A DNA stretch of 64,000 bases from Bdellovibrionales bacterium (lineage in GTDB: Bacteria; Bdellovibrionota; UBA1018; CAIMNF01): assembly GCA_947502835.1 (NCBI GenBank), contig CANNBJ010000004.1:231669-295668 (forward strand), in the 5' to 3' direction. A program made the translations under genes and the position numbers. A model generated the notes under the pieces. That model was not told the DNA's origin and did no database searches. It saw only the letters and a program-made list of their open reading frames with translations. This document shows positions 36,680 to 44,515 of the stretch, piece after piece (positions within the stretch are counted from its first letter, which is position 1; each line of letters begins with the position of its first letter).

Positions 36680-37654
36680 ATGAAATTACAAAATCGAAGA
36701 TTTGAGGTGATGGCATTAGTGGGGGCACTCGTGATTTCCGGGTGCGGAAAGAGTGAAGAGGGCGGTACAACGTCGAGTTCACCCATTCCAAGCATGGTGA
36801 CGATTGCAAAGGCAACGCTTCCAAGTGCGCTCGAATCCAGTGCCGTGGGGAAGATGCCATTCTTCAAGATGGCGACTACGGTCGATTCCAATTTGGAGGA
36901 ACTTAAAAATCGGCTCTTCAGTCTGGGACCGACCGATTTCATGTACCGGCTCAAGATGGTGGACGAGCGATTGGATAGTCTTGCAGATGCGATCACTAAG
37001 TGTGAAGGCACTGCAACTCAGACCGTGAACCCTCCAGCGGTAGCTACGGGGTTTAGTTTTCCGATGGAGTTTGCCTGTGTGCAAACGGTGGATGCCGCTT
37101 CTCTAGGAGTATCGGACTTCAAAGTGTATTTCGGAAAGTCCGGTGGGTACTGGTATGTTGCGGAACTTCAAACCAATGCTGGATTTGAATCCAGTGACGG
37201 CGAGCCGCCGACCATGGGGGTACTTTCCAAGATCAATGAAACGGGTGCAGACATGGAAGTGTTTCAGATCAGTGTGGAACAGGTTTCCGGAACCTATCAC
37301 TCGAGTGTGACTCACATCAAAGCGGATCAAACCAATGGAGTTTTTGAATTGTCTTCGGCGTCCTCGGCCAATCAAACCCAAACCATTTCACCGGGAGCAA
37401 ATTTTACCGGAGTGGGCTGTGGAGTTTCCATGAAAACCAATGGAACGAATGTGTACGCAAGCGGGAGCTTCAGTCAGATGACAAGCTGTCCCGCCACGGC
37501 TACGGTTTGTGCGGATGCAGCTACTCTCTCGGATTCACTTGGCGCCTGCGGGAGTCTGACTTCGATTTCCACCTTAGGGCTCGAACGTGCCGATGTCAGT
37601 GGAAACCAAGCCAAGAGCCTCGTCGTGGACAGGACTTGGGTCAGCGGGATTTAA
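36680..37654 (+). CDS. Lipoprotein of unknown function
   Basis: 324 residues with a lipobox LVISGC and a Ser/Gly/Thr-rich linker after it. The mature domain alternates helical and beta stretches and contains several Cys (TKCEGT, FACVQT, GVGCGV, TSCPAT, VCADAA, GACGSL) that may form disulfides. No family recognised. GGGAGGG lies upstream of the ATG. It follows the response regulator by 53 bp in the same direction, so it may be cotranscribed with it, and it is closed by a strong terminator. Confidence 0.65.
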   Translation: MKLQNRRFEVMALVGALVISGCGKSEEGGTTSSSPIPSMVTIAKATLPSALESSAVGKMPFFKMATTVDSNLEELKNRLFSLGPTDFMYRLKMVDERLDSLADAITKCEGTATQTVNPPAVATGFSFPMEFACVQTVDAASLGVSDFKVYFGKSGGYWYVAELQTNAGFESSDGEPPTMGVLSKINETGADMEVFQISVEQVSGTYHSSVTHIKADQTNGVFELSSASSANQTQTISPGANFTGVGCGVSMKTNGTNVYASGSFSQMTSCPATATVCADAATLSDSLGACGSLTSISTLGLERADVSGNQAKSLVVDRTWVSGI

Positions 37655-37674
37655 AGTCAGTGTTTTCAAAACAA

Positions 37675-37705
37675 AAAAGCCCCGCTCCGGTGGAGTGGGG
37701 CTTTT
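37675..37705 (+). terminator. Rho-independent terminator
   Basis: A stem GCCCC-G-CTCC / GGAG-T-GGGGC with loop GGT, flanked by an A-run before (37673-37678) and TTTT after (37702-37705). It ends the lipoprotein transcript starting at 36680; the flanking A-run could also make it act from the other strand on read-through from acpP. Confidence 0.9.
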
Positions 37706-37758
37706 GTATTGGTTCACAATGCTATTTTAGCAGTACCTTGAATGCCTGGTTACAGGGG

Positions 37759-37870
37759 GTTCAAAAAGGTAAAGATGCGAAGATTTTTTGCTGAAAACGA
37801 CTGAGGCGTACTTCAGAGTACGTTGAAGGAGTTTTCGGCGAAAAAGCGCAGCAGGTTTGCCTTTTTCAAC
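37759..37870. repeat. Long imperfect palindrome downstream of acpP
   Basis: The two halves match with mismatches for about 55 nt each around a centre CGTACT-TCAG-AGTACG (37807-37822). Paired outer blocks include GTTCAAAAAGG (37759-37769) with CCTTTTTCAAC (37860-37870) and GAAAAC with GTTTTC. It begins 6 bp after the acpP stop. Similar palindromes with a GTACT/AGTAC centre are, from memory, common intergenic DNA in proteobacteria; a bidirectional terminator or REP-like role is inferred. A small separate hairpin (CCTG-GTTA-CAGG) lies just before it, around 37744-37755. Confidence 0.65.
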
Positions 37871-37876
37871 ACACTG

Positions 37877-38125
37877 TCAGTGGTTTGCGCTGGCTTTGGC
37901 GTTGATGTAATTGATCACATCACCAACGGTCTTCATTTTTTCTGCTTCTTCATCAGGGATGTCCATGTCGAATTCTTCTTCCATGGTCATGACGAGCTCG
38001 ACGATGTCCAGGCTGTCTGCGCCGAGGTCTTCAATGAAGGAAGCTGCTGGCTTTACTTTTTCTGATTCTACTGCGAGTTGATCGCAGATGATGGAACGAA
38101 CGCGGTCTTCTGTGTTTGCTGACAT
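37877..38125 (-). CDS. acpP: Acyl carrier protein
   Basis: 82 residues, acidic, with the phosphopantetheine serine S38 in the [14 protein letters not shown] motif. It carries growing acyl chains on the 4'-phosphopantetheine arm in fatty acid synthesis. AAGGAG lies upstream of the ATG. The order fabD-fabG-acpP is the common bacterial one; the gap from fabG is 49 bp. Confidence 0.97.
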   Translation of the reverse strand: MSANTEDRVRSIICDQLAVESEKVKPAASFIEDLGADSLDIVELVMTMEEEFDMDIPDEEAEKMKTVGDVINYINAKASANH

Positions 38126-38174
38126 TGCTGTCTTCTCCTTATAAAATAGTTGGCTAAAATTAGCGCGTATTCGG

Positions 38175-38918
38175 TCAAATGTAAAGGCCGCCGTTCACTC
38201 CGATGACCTGTCCGGTGATGTATTTTGACGACGGACCTGCAAGAAAGCCCACTAGTTCAGCGATATCCGTTGTCTGTCCCAACGTTCCGAGTGGAATGTT
38301 GTCCGTGATCGCTTTCTTCTGCACATCGTTCAGTGCACCGGTCATATCGGTTTCAATATAGCCGGGAGTCACGGCATTCACGCGGATCTGACGGGATGCG
38401 AGTTCCTTGGCAAGACTCTTTGTGAGTCCGATCATGCCGGCTTTCGCAGCGGCATACGAGACCTGGCCTGCGTTCCCCATTTCGCCCACCACGGAGGAGA
38501 TCTGGATGATGGAGCCCGCGCGCGCCTTCATCATGAGTTTTGCAGCCTCGCGAGAGCAGAGCACAGCTGAAACAAGATTGGTTTGCAGCGTGCGATCGAG
38601 TGATTCCTTTTTCAGGCGCAGGATCAGGCCATCTTCCGAAATTCCCGCATTATTCACGAGCACCGCAAGGGGTGCGCCTTTTTTTGCGATCATCTCGAAC
38701 GCGGCAACGATCTCTTCTTCTTTGGAAACGTCAAAACGCAAAGGCTCTGCCGAACCGCCCGAGGCTTCGATCTTCTTTACCACTTCAATCGCTTTTGCTT
38801 CATTTGAAACATAGTTGATGAGCACATGATTTCCCATGGCTCCCAATTTTTCGGCAATTCCGGCACCAATTCCTCGGGATGCGCCGGTGACGAGTGCGAG
38901 AGGTTTTACGGTATTCAT
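38175..38918 (-). CDS. fabG: 3-oxoacyl-ACP reductase
   Basis: 247 residues, short-chain dehydrogenase. NADPH-binding [14 protein letters not shown] at the N-terminus, [10 protein letters not shown], the catalytic Ser ([11 protein letters not shown]) and YxxxK (SYAAAKAG), and the FabG-type end [15 protein letters not shown]. It reduces 3-oxoacyl-ACP in the elongation cycle. The ATG overlaps the fabD stop by four bases. Confidence 0.96.
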   Translation of the reverse strand: MNTVKPLALVTGASRGIGAGIAEKLGAMGNHVLINYVSNEAKAIEVVKKIEASGGSAEPLRFDVSKEEEIVAAFEMIAKKGAPLAVLVNNAGISEDGLILRLKKESLDRTLQTNLVSAVLCSREAAKLMMKARAGSIIQISSVVGEMGNAGQVSYAAAKAGMIGLTKSLAKELASRQIRVNAVTPGYIETDMTGALNDVQKKAITDNIPLGTLGQTTDIAELVGFLAGPSSKYITGQVIGVNGGLYI

Positions 38919-39922
38919 GCTTTTGCCGCTCCTTCTGCGGTTTTCAGGCTTTCAAGATCATAGATCGGATAGGTTTCAAAGGTGGCATTCAATGGCTTTC
39001 CAATTCGCTTGGCAAGTCCCTGAAGCACCTTTCCTGGGCCGAATTCGAATGCCACTTGGCATCCGGAGCCCATCAGCGTTTCCACACTTTGCTTCCACAT
39101 CACGGAGTGATCGACCTGTTCGGCAAGGAATGGCAGGACCACGCCTGATTCGGAGGTGAGCTTCGCAGTGCGGTTTGGAATGTAGGGGGTTTGCAGGGGC
39201 GAAAGTAGCCCGTCTTTTTTGGCCGCCTCAAAAATTGCTTCCATGGCCGTGCGAGCCGGCTTCATAAGTGAACTATGGAAAGGCGCGCTTACCGAGAGTC
39301 GTTTCACCAACACGCCGCGAATTCCCAATGCTTGGATGTTCTTTTCGAGAATCTCGATTGCATCCACCGACCCGGACACCACGATCTGGCCCGGGGCATT
39401 GAAGTTGGCGGGTTCAACTGCTGCGGAAACCGTGCTCGATGATCCGTTGGATTTTCTTGCGGCTTGTGCCTGGGCGGTCGCTTCCTTGCACCATGTTTCC
39501 ACTTGGGTATCTTCTGCGCCAATGACCGCACTCATGGTGCCTTCGCCCACGGGCACTGCCTTTTGCATGGCTTGTCCGCGCGCGCGAACCCAGGTGACCG
39601 AATTTGAAAAGGGAATGGCTTCGGACGCCACCAGTGCCGAGTATTCACCAAGCGAGTGGCCGAGGTTCACAGTGGTCTTGAGGCCGAGTTCCTGTTCGGC
39701 AACACGGAAGCAACCGACAGATACCGAAAGAATCGCGGGCTGCGCATTCTCGGTGAGGGTAAGGTCGCTCTCAGGCCCTTCAAAGAGGAGCTTTTTCAGA
39801 TCCATCGCGAGAGAATCGGATGCCTCTTCGATGGTCTGCCGGAAGACGGTGAACTCGTCGTAAAATTGTTTTCCCATGCCGACTTGTTGCGAGCCCTGGC
39901 CCGGGAAGAATCCTGCTTTCAT
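38915..39922 (-). CDS. fabD: Malonyl-CoA:ACP transacylase
   Basis: 335 residues from ATG 39922, with GGAGGTCACC before it; the ATG at 39940 lies upstream of that site and is rejected. GQGSQ near the N-terminus and the nucleophile S90 in NLGHSLGEYSALVA are the family signatures. The C-terminal ~20 residues beyond the usual end are Lys/Glu/Ala-rich. It loads malonyl groups onto ACP. plsX and fabH, often found between rpmF and fabD, are absent here. Confidence 0.95.
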   Translation of the reverse strand: MKAGFFPGQGSQQVGMGKQFYDEFTVFRQTIEEASDSLAMDLKKLLFEGPESDLTLTENAQPAILSVSVGCFRVAEQELGLKTTVNLGHSLGEYSALVASEAIPFSNSVTWVRARGQAMQKAVPVGEGTMSAVIGAEDTQVETWCKEATAQAQAARKSNGSSSTVSAAVEPANFNAPGQIVVSGSVDAIEILEKNIQALGIRGVLVKRLSVSAPFHSSLMKPARTAMEAIFEAAKKDGLLSPLQTPYIPNRTAKLTSESGVVLPFLAEQVDHSVMWKQSVETLMGSGCQVAFEFGPGKVLQGLAKRIGKPLNATFETYPIYDLESLKTAEGAAKA

Positions 39923-39938
39923 GGTGACCTCCAAACGC

Positions 39939-39977
39939 AAAAACTCCCGGAGAATCTGTTCATCCCCCGGGAGTTTT
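39939..39977 (-). terminator. Terminator/attenuator between rpmF and fabD
   Basis: Read on the minus strand, AAAACTCCCGG and CCGGGAGTTTTT form an 11-bp stem around a ~16-nt loop, followed by a T-run, 17 bp before the fabD ATG. It would end the rpmF transcript, with partial read-through into fabD-fabG-acpP. The stem's T/A flanks are nearly symmetrical. Confidence 0.75.
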
Positions 39978-39995
39978 CAAAAGATTAAAGACTGA

Positions 39996-40205
39996 TCAAG
40001 CGTTCGCGCTTGTAGTTTTCGACTTGGTCTTTTTGCGAGCTTCGAAAAGACCTTCTTTGATTGCTTTGATCGAAACCGTGTGCGCCCTCACCGGAGTGTG
40101 GGTGAACTGGCAAGTGGTTTCAGAGATCGGATCGAGCTGATAAGCTGCTGAATAACGGCGCATGTTTCTGCGACTGCGTGAACTTTTCTTCTTGGGAACT
40201 GCCAT
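39996..40205 (-). CDS. rpmF: 50S ribosomal protein L32
   Basis: 69 residues, basic, with the family start MAVPKKKSSRSRRNMRR and the C-terminal tail rich in Lys/Thr. The usual central zinc ligands are mostly missing: only one Cys (TTCQFTH) is visible, so this is the C-minus (non-zinc) form. The Ala/Lys tail is slightly longer than in E. coli L32. It precedes the fatty acid genes as in many bacteria, and is divergent from the Lys-rich protein gene with 107 bp between them. Confidence 0.92.
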   Translation of the reverse strand: MAVPKKKSSRSRRNMRRYSAAYQLDPISETTCQFTHTPVRAHTVSIKAIKEGLFEARKKTKSKTTSANA

Positions 40206-40312
40206 GGTCCGGAACCTTTCGTTAAAAAAATTGAAACATGAAGTTCCGCTAAATACATGAACTTGTCAAGAAAAAGCTTGACCGTACCTTTTGATTCAGG
40301 CACCACTCTGAC

Positions 40313-41074
40313 ATGGCGAAAAATGCGAGTAAAAACAAAAATAAACCCCTGAAGAAGGAGTCTCCCAAGGCGGCTCAGGTGATGTCACGGGGTAAATCCC
40401 CGGTCAAGGGTCTCGCAAAGGGAATGGGTGCGAAGGCCATGGCGGGGAAAGCAGCCAAGAAAGCACAGACCAAGGCCGCCCGCAAGGCCCCGAAATCCCA
40501 AGGCAAAGCGCCCAAGGCCGTGAGCGCAGGAAAGGCCCCGAAATCTCCGGGCCCCCAGAAACCGGACAAAAACCTGAAAGCACCCAAGACGGAAAAAGTT
40601 GAGAAGCCGGGAAAAACTATGAAGGGTGCGCCGAAAGAGGAGTTTCCTCCCAAGCTGGAATCCAAAGGGGGCACCGGGACGCCGAAAGCCGCCAAGGGGA
40701 AGAGTCCAAAACACGCGATGCATGCCCATCACGAAAAGATGTGTCGCGAGTCCGGCTGCGAGAATCTCGCCACCACCAAAGGGTATTGCAGGCTCGACTA
40801 CATCAAGAATTGGAAAAAGATTAAACGGAAAGAGATGATCCTGAAAGAAGGAAAACTCAATCAATACATTGAGGAATTGGTGAGCAAGTATCCGGACAAA
40901 TACATTGAGGTGATTCGTCAGGACCTTTCCACCGAAGTGAACTTCAACAAGGTCATTCATGATCTTGAGCTCGATGAGACAATTGATGATTTGGATTACG
41001 ATGGCGATTCCATCGACTCCTTGATTGGAAGCATCCGCAAGGAAGAAGACGATTTCGGGGATTCCGAATTTTAA
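40313..41074 (+). CDS. Lys/Ala/Pro-rich histone-like protein with Cys-containing C-terminal domain
   Basis: 253 residues. The first ~135 are a low-complexity, extremely basic tail with repeated KAPK, AGKA and KSPG blocks, like histone H1 or the AlgP/AlgR3 type of bacterial histone-like proteins. From about 138 a compact domain begins (HHEKMCRESGCENLATTKGYC) with C144, C149 and C159 next to histidines, a possible small zinc site. It is followed by a basic helical part (YIKNWKKIKRKEM) and an acidic tail (DETIDDLDYDGDSIDSL). Nucleic-acid binding is inferred from composition. Its stop is 9 bp before the small membrane protein gene. Confidence 0.8.
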   Translation: MAKNASKNKNKPLKKESPKAAQVMSRGKSPVKGLAKGMGAKAMAGKAAKKAQTKAARKAPKSQGKAPKAVSAGKAPKSPGPQKPDKNLKAPKTEKVEKPGKTMKGAPKEEFPPKLESKGGTGTPKAAKGKSPKHAMHAHHEKMCRESGCENLATTKGYCRLDYIKNWKKIKRKEMILKEGKLNQYIEELVSKYPDKYIEVIRQDLSTEVNFNKVIHDLELDETIDDLDYDGDSIDSLIGSIRKEEDDFGDSEF

Positions 41075-41083
41075 GGGTGTGAG

Positions 41084-41458
41084 ATGGCCCAAGAACACGA
41101 ACGTCCGTTTCCGGTAAGCAAAGACGCACTTGATACCCTGAACTCGATGAGCTGGTTCATGATGGACGCCTTCTGGATGCTCGAGAAAACTTCACTGGGA
41201 AAGATCTTCGTTCTTCCGACCATCCTGAGCGGTCTCCTGCTGTTGTACATTGAAAAGCGCCGTACGGTCTTCTGGATCAACCTTGCGATCAATTCCTGGA
41301 TCTGGATGAACACGTTCTGGATGTTCGAGAAGCTCGACTGGGCCCGCGGAGCCTTTGCGTTCGGGCTTTTGTGCGTGGGTGCCGCGCTTTTGGAGGCAAA
41401 ATCCCTGCGCGAGACCTTCTCCCATTTCCGAAGGTTCCGGATTCTCAATCTTCGTTGA
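41084..41458 (+). CDS. Small integral membrane protein of unknown function
   Basis: 124 residues with about three hydrophobic helices (IFVLPTILSGLLLLYI, VFWINLAINSWIWMNTFWMF, GAFAFGLLCVGAALLE). There is an internal echo between SWFMMDAFWMLEKT and SWIWMNTFWMFEKL, suggesting a duplicated amphipathic/helical unit. No known family recognised. Cotranscription with the Lys-rich protein gene 9 bp upstream is likely. Convergent with the gene ending at 41477. Confidence 0.65.
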   Translation: MAQEHERPFPVSKDALDTLNSMSWFMMDAFWMLEKTSLGKIFVLPTILSGLLLLYIEKRRTVFWINLAINSWIWMNTFWMFEKLDWARGAFAFGLLCVGAALLEAKSLRETFSHFRRFRILNLR

Positions 41459-41476
41459 TCCCGAACGTTCGGGGCT

Positions 41477-42157
41477 TCAGTGCCGGATCGGTCCTTCTCC
41501 CGAGCCCGATCTTCCTGTGCCCGACTTCGCGGCGCGGATTGCCTCGATCCTTTCTTCCAGAAACTCCTCTGCATCTCCAAGATCGAACTCGCTTTGGCGT
41601 ACGATTCCGGCTTCATAGGAGGGGTCGTTCTTTTTGAGCCAATCCTCGGCAAGGGAGTCAAGGACGGGGTTTGACTTGTCCATCTTCACATGGACTGCGA
41701 TTTTCTGGTTTTCTTCAAGCTTGAGGGGGGTCCACTCGAAGGGGGCTTCCTCGAGTGCGCCCAAAGAACTGTCCGTGATCTGGGCGATTCGTTCCGGAAA
41801 CTCGGGATCCAAATAGAAATGAAACACGCCTCCGAGCGAGTCTACAATCAGGGCGATCAAGTCATTGACCGAGGGCTTTTCCTGTTCGGGACGGTAATCC
41901 ACGCTTCCGTGTGCTGTGGTCGCGGACAATACCTCCGGACCATGGGTGAGGGTGATCGAGAGCAGGATCTCGTCATTGAACACCGCACCCTTTGCCCTGA
42001 ACGTCGACTCCGGATGCATTTTTCTGACCTCAAGCAAGCCCGGTTCCAGCGCTTGAATCAAGGTCTCCTCCACGAGTTTCAGGAAATCAATCGGGAGTTC
42101 GCTTCCGGGGGATGCGGGTTTGGACGAATTCAGGTTTCTTCTTTCCCATTTGCTCAT
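41477..42157 (-). CDS. Conserved-looking hypothetical protein
   Basis: 226 residues, acidic, soluble, no signal peptide. The middle shows alternating strands (AVFNDEILLSITLTHGPEV, IALIVDSLGGVFHFYLDPE) and the C-terminal third is helical with an acidic run (DLGDAEEFLEERIEAIRAAK). Not recognised. It starts 3 bp after the HtrA gene stop, so it is in the same transcript; a cytoplasmic partner or unrelated passenger cannot be told apart. Confidence 0.65.
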   Translation of the reverse strand: MSKWERRNLNSSKPASPGSELPIDFLKLVEETLIQALEPGLLEVRKMHPESTFRAKGAVFNDEILLSITLTHGPEVLSATTAHGSVDYRPEQEKPSVNDLIALIVDSLGGVFHFYLDPEFPERIAQITDSSLGALEEAPFEWTPLKLEENQKIAVHVKMDKSNPVLDSLAEDWLKKNDPSYEAGIVRQSEFDLGDAEEFLEERIEAIRAAKSGTGRSGSGEGPIRH

Positions 42158-42160
42158 GAT

Positions 42161-43267
42161 TCAGATCACTCCTTCACGGACGCGGTTGAGTTGGGGCGGG
42201 AACTCCTCGAGTTTGATCCGGATCTTCAAGGTCCGCGAGGAGCGCAGGATGGTGAGGGTTGCCTCGTCAAAAGGCTTGAGCTTTGAGAGTTCGAGCTCGA
42301 TCTCCGTTTGATCGCGAATCTTGCGACCGGCAACTTCGGTGATGATGTCACCGGCTCGAAGGCCTTCTCGCTCCGCCGGTGCATCCGAAACCAGGTTCAG
42401 GATGAGGAGGCCCCTGTCCGAGGACAGGCCATACAAATAGGCGAGCGTGGGGTTTACCTGCCGTGTGACCACACCAAGCCAAGGACGCGGAACGCGTCCG
42501 TATTTTTTCAGGCTGGCAAGGATGTTCTTTCCGTCATTGATCGGAATCGCGAATCCGACTCCGCCAAATTGCCCGGAGCGACTGAAGATGGCGGAATTGA
42601 TTCCGATGACCTCACCCTTGGTGTTGAAGAGCGGTCCACCGCTGTTGCCCGGATTGATCGCCGCATCGGTCTGCAGAAAGTTGTCGAAGGGGCCCTGACC
42701 GATGTTGCGGTTTTTCTGCGAAATGATTCCTGCGGATACGGAATAATCAAGACCAAAGGGGTTCCCGATCGCAACCACCGGCTCACCGATGCGAACCCGG
42801 TCGGAATCGCCGAGTTTTGCCACGGACAAGCCTGTGGGAGGGTTCCCCGCTTTGTCCCGGATCTGAAGGAGTGCAATGTCGGTCTTCGGATCGCGCCCCA
42901 GGATTCGGGCCGAGAACTGACGTTTGTCCCGAAGCGAAACCACAATTTCAACCGAACGGTTTTCGGCTGCTTGCTCGATCACATGGTAGTTTGTGATCAC
43001 GGAGCCTTCCGTGTCGATCAGAAAGCCGGTTCCGAGAGATCCGGAGGGCTGATCCTCGGGGATTCCGTAGAACTGAAGGAAGTCACCCCAAGGGGAGTTT
43101 CTGAACTGCTTTCGTTGATCCATCTTCGTGGAGATGTGAACGGCGGAAGGGGAGACTCGCTCCACCAGATCCGGAAGGTCGGTGGGAATGAACGGACCTG
43201 CGAAAGCAGAGAGTGCCGGGAGCAGTGCGGCTCCGATGCAGTGCCGGAAAAAACGAATGGTGAGCAT
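42161..43267 (-). CDS. HtrA/Deg-family serine protease with one PDZ domain
   Basis: 368 residues with an N-terminal signal peptide (RFFRHCIGAALLPALSAFA). The trypsin-like domain has the full triad: H95 (VITNYHVIE), D130 (PKTDIALLQ) and S209 (INPGNSGGPL). One PDZ domain follows (PWLGVVTRQVNP through GDIITEVAGRKI). A single PDZ places it nearer DegS than DegP, but a cleavable-looking signal suggests a soluble periplasmic enzyme for protein quality control. Divergent from the thiolase gene, 66 bp apart. Confidence 0.93.
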   Translation of the reverse strand: MLTIRFFRHCIGAALLPALSAFAGPFIPTDLPDLVERVSPSAVHISTKMDQRKQFRNSPWGDFLQFYGIPEDQPSGSLGTGFLIDTEGSVITNYHVIEQAAENRSVEIVVSLRDKRQFSARILGRDPKTDIALLQIRDKAGNPPTGLSVAKLGDSDRVRIGEPVVAIGNPFGLDYSVSAGIISQKNRNIGQGPFDNFLQTDAAINPGNSGGPLFNTKGEVIGINSAIFSRSGQFGGVGFAIPINDGKNILASLKKYGRVPRPWLGVVTRQVNPTLAYLYGLSSDRGLLILNLVSDAPAEREGLRAGDIITEVAGRKIRDQTEIELELSKLKPFDEATLTILRSSRTLKIRIKLEEFPPQLNRVREGVI

Positions 43268-43333
43268 GGAATGGAATTAAACCCCATTGGCTTCGGTTGC
43301 AAGCGGGAATTGAGTTCGTTACAGTACCCCACT

Positions 43334-44515
43334 ATGACAAAAGACATCGTGATCACCGGCATTGCCCGAACCCCGTTTGGCAGTTTTCAAGGCGCTCTTG
43401 CCTCCTGGACCGCTCCGAAGCTCGGAGCCCATGCAATCAAGGAGGCGGTGGCGCGATCCGGGATCAGCCCCGATCAGGTATCGGAGGTGATCATGGGGAA
43501 CGTGCTCACAGGAGGCGTGGGGCAGGCCCCCGCCCGTCAGGCGTTGATCGGTGCCGGTCTTCCGGATTCGATCCCGGCTCTCACGATCAACAAAGTGTGT
43601 GGAAGCGGCATGAAGGCGATCATGCTCGGAGTGCAGAGCATTCTTTCCGGTGAAAGTGAAATCGTGGTGGCGGGTGGCCAGGAAAGCATGTCGAACGCGC
43701 CATATCTGATGCCGGCAGCACGGGGTGGCTTCCGGATGGGGAATGGTCAGGTCATCGACTCGATGATTCACGACGGCCTCTGGGATCCGTATCACAACCA
43801 ACACATGGGGAACTGCGGGGAGCTCTGCGCGCGTGAGATGAAGTTCACCCGGGAAGCGCAGGATGCGTTTGCGATCGAAAGCTTCAAGCGGGCCATTCAG
43901 GCACAGTCGGCAAACAAATTTGCGTCCGAAATTGCTCCGATCACGATTCAGCATGGGAAAGGGGAGAGCATGCTGTTCTCCCAGGATGAAGGCCCCTCCA
44001 AGGTGAAGTTCGATAAAATTCCGACCTTGAAACCCGTGTTCGACAAGGCCGGAACGGTCACTGCTGCAAACGCGTCCACGATCAACGACGGTGCCGCGGC
44101 CCTGGTGCTGATGACTGCGGAGAAGGCCCGTGCGCTTGGCGTGAAACCCATGGCGCGGATTGTCTCTTCCGCAACCCATGCACAGGATCCCCAGTGGTTC
44201 ACCACCGCACCTGCCGGCGCAATGAAGAAGGCCCTCGCACGCGCAAGTTGGAGCGTGAAGGATGTGGATGTGTTCGAAGTGAATGAGGCTTTTGCCGTGG
44301 TTGCCATGGCGGCCCAAAAAGACCTCGAAATTCCGCATGAAAAGCTGAACCCCTGGGGCGGTGCGATCAGTCTTGGACATCCGATCGGGGCATCGGGCGC
44401 GCGCATTGTGCTGACGATGGTTTCGTACCTTCGCGACACCGGGAAAAAGCGCGGCCTCTCCGGAATTTGCATTGGAGGGGGCGAAGCCACAGCCCTTGCC
44501 ATCGAACTTCTGTGA
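43334..44515 (+). CDS. Acetyl-CoA C-acetyltransferase (thiolase)
   Basis: 393 residues from ATG 43334; a longer open frame upstream is antisense to the protease gene. Active-site C89 (INKVCGSGMKA), the block NEAFAVVAMAA, GHPIGASGARI and the second Cys/Gly motif CIGGGEATAL mark a biosynthetic/degradative acetoacetyl-CoA thiolase. It joins or splits acetyl-CoA/acetoacetyl-CoA. With the CoA-transferase genes downstream, it forms a ketone-body or short-chain acid utilisation module. The stop TGA shares its A with the next ATG. Confidence 0.94.
   Translation: MTKDIVITGIARTPFGSFQGALASWTAPKLGAHAIKEAVARSGISPDQVSEVIMGNVLTGGVGQAPARQALIGAGLPDSIPALTINKVCGSGMKAIMLGVQSILSGESEIVVAGGQESMSNAPYLMPAARGGFRMGNGQVIDSMIHDGLWDPYHNQHMGNCGELCAREMKFTREAQDAFAIESFKRAIQAQSANKFASEIAPITIQHGKGESMLFSQDEGPSKVKFDKIPTLKPVFDKAGTVTAANASTINDGAAALVLMTAEKARALGVKPMARIVSSATHAQDPQWFTTAPAGAMKKALARASWSVKDVDVFEVNEAFAVVAMAAQKDLEIPHEKLNPWGGAISLGHPIGASGARIVLTMVSYLRDTGKKRGLSGICIGGGEATALAIELL

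Noticed and set aside
40206..40312. Divergent promoters with TTGACA/TTGTCA between rpmF and the Lys-rich gene
   Set aside because: A -35-like box is present, but no convincing -10 at the right spacing for rpmF; too weak to list.
42308..43333. Long open frame continuing upstream of the thiolase
   Set aside because: It is antisense to the HtrA protease gene; the thiolase fold begins exactly at ATG 43334.
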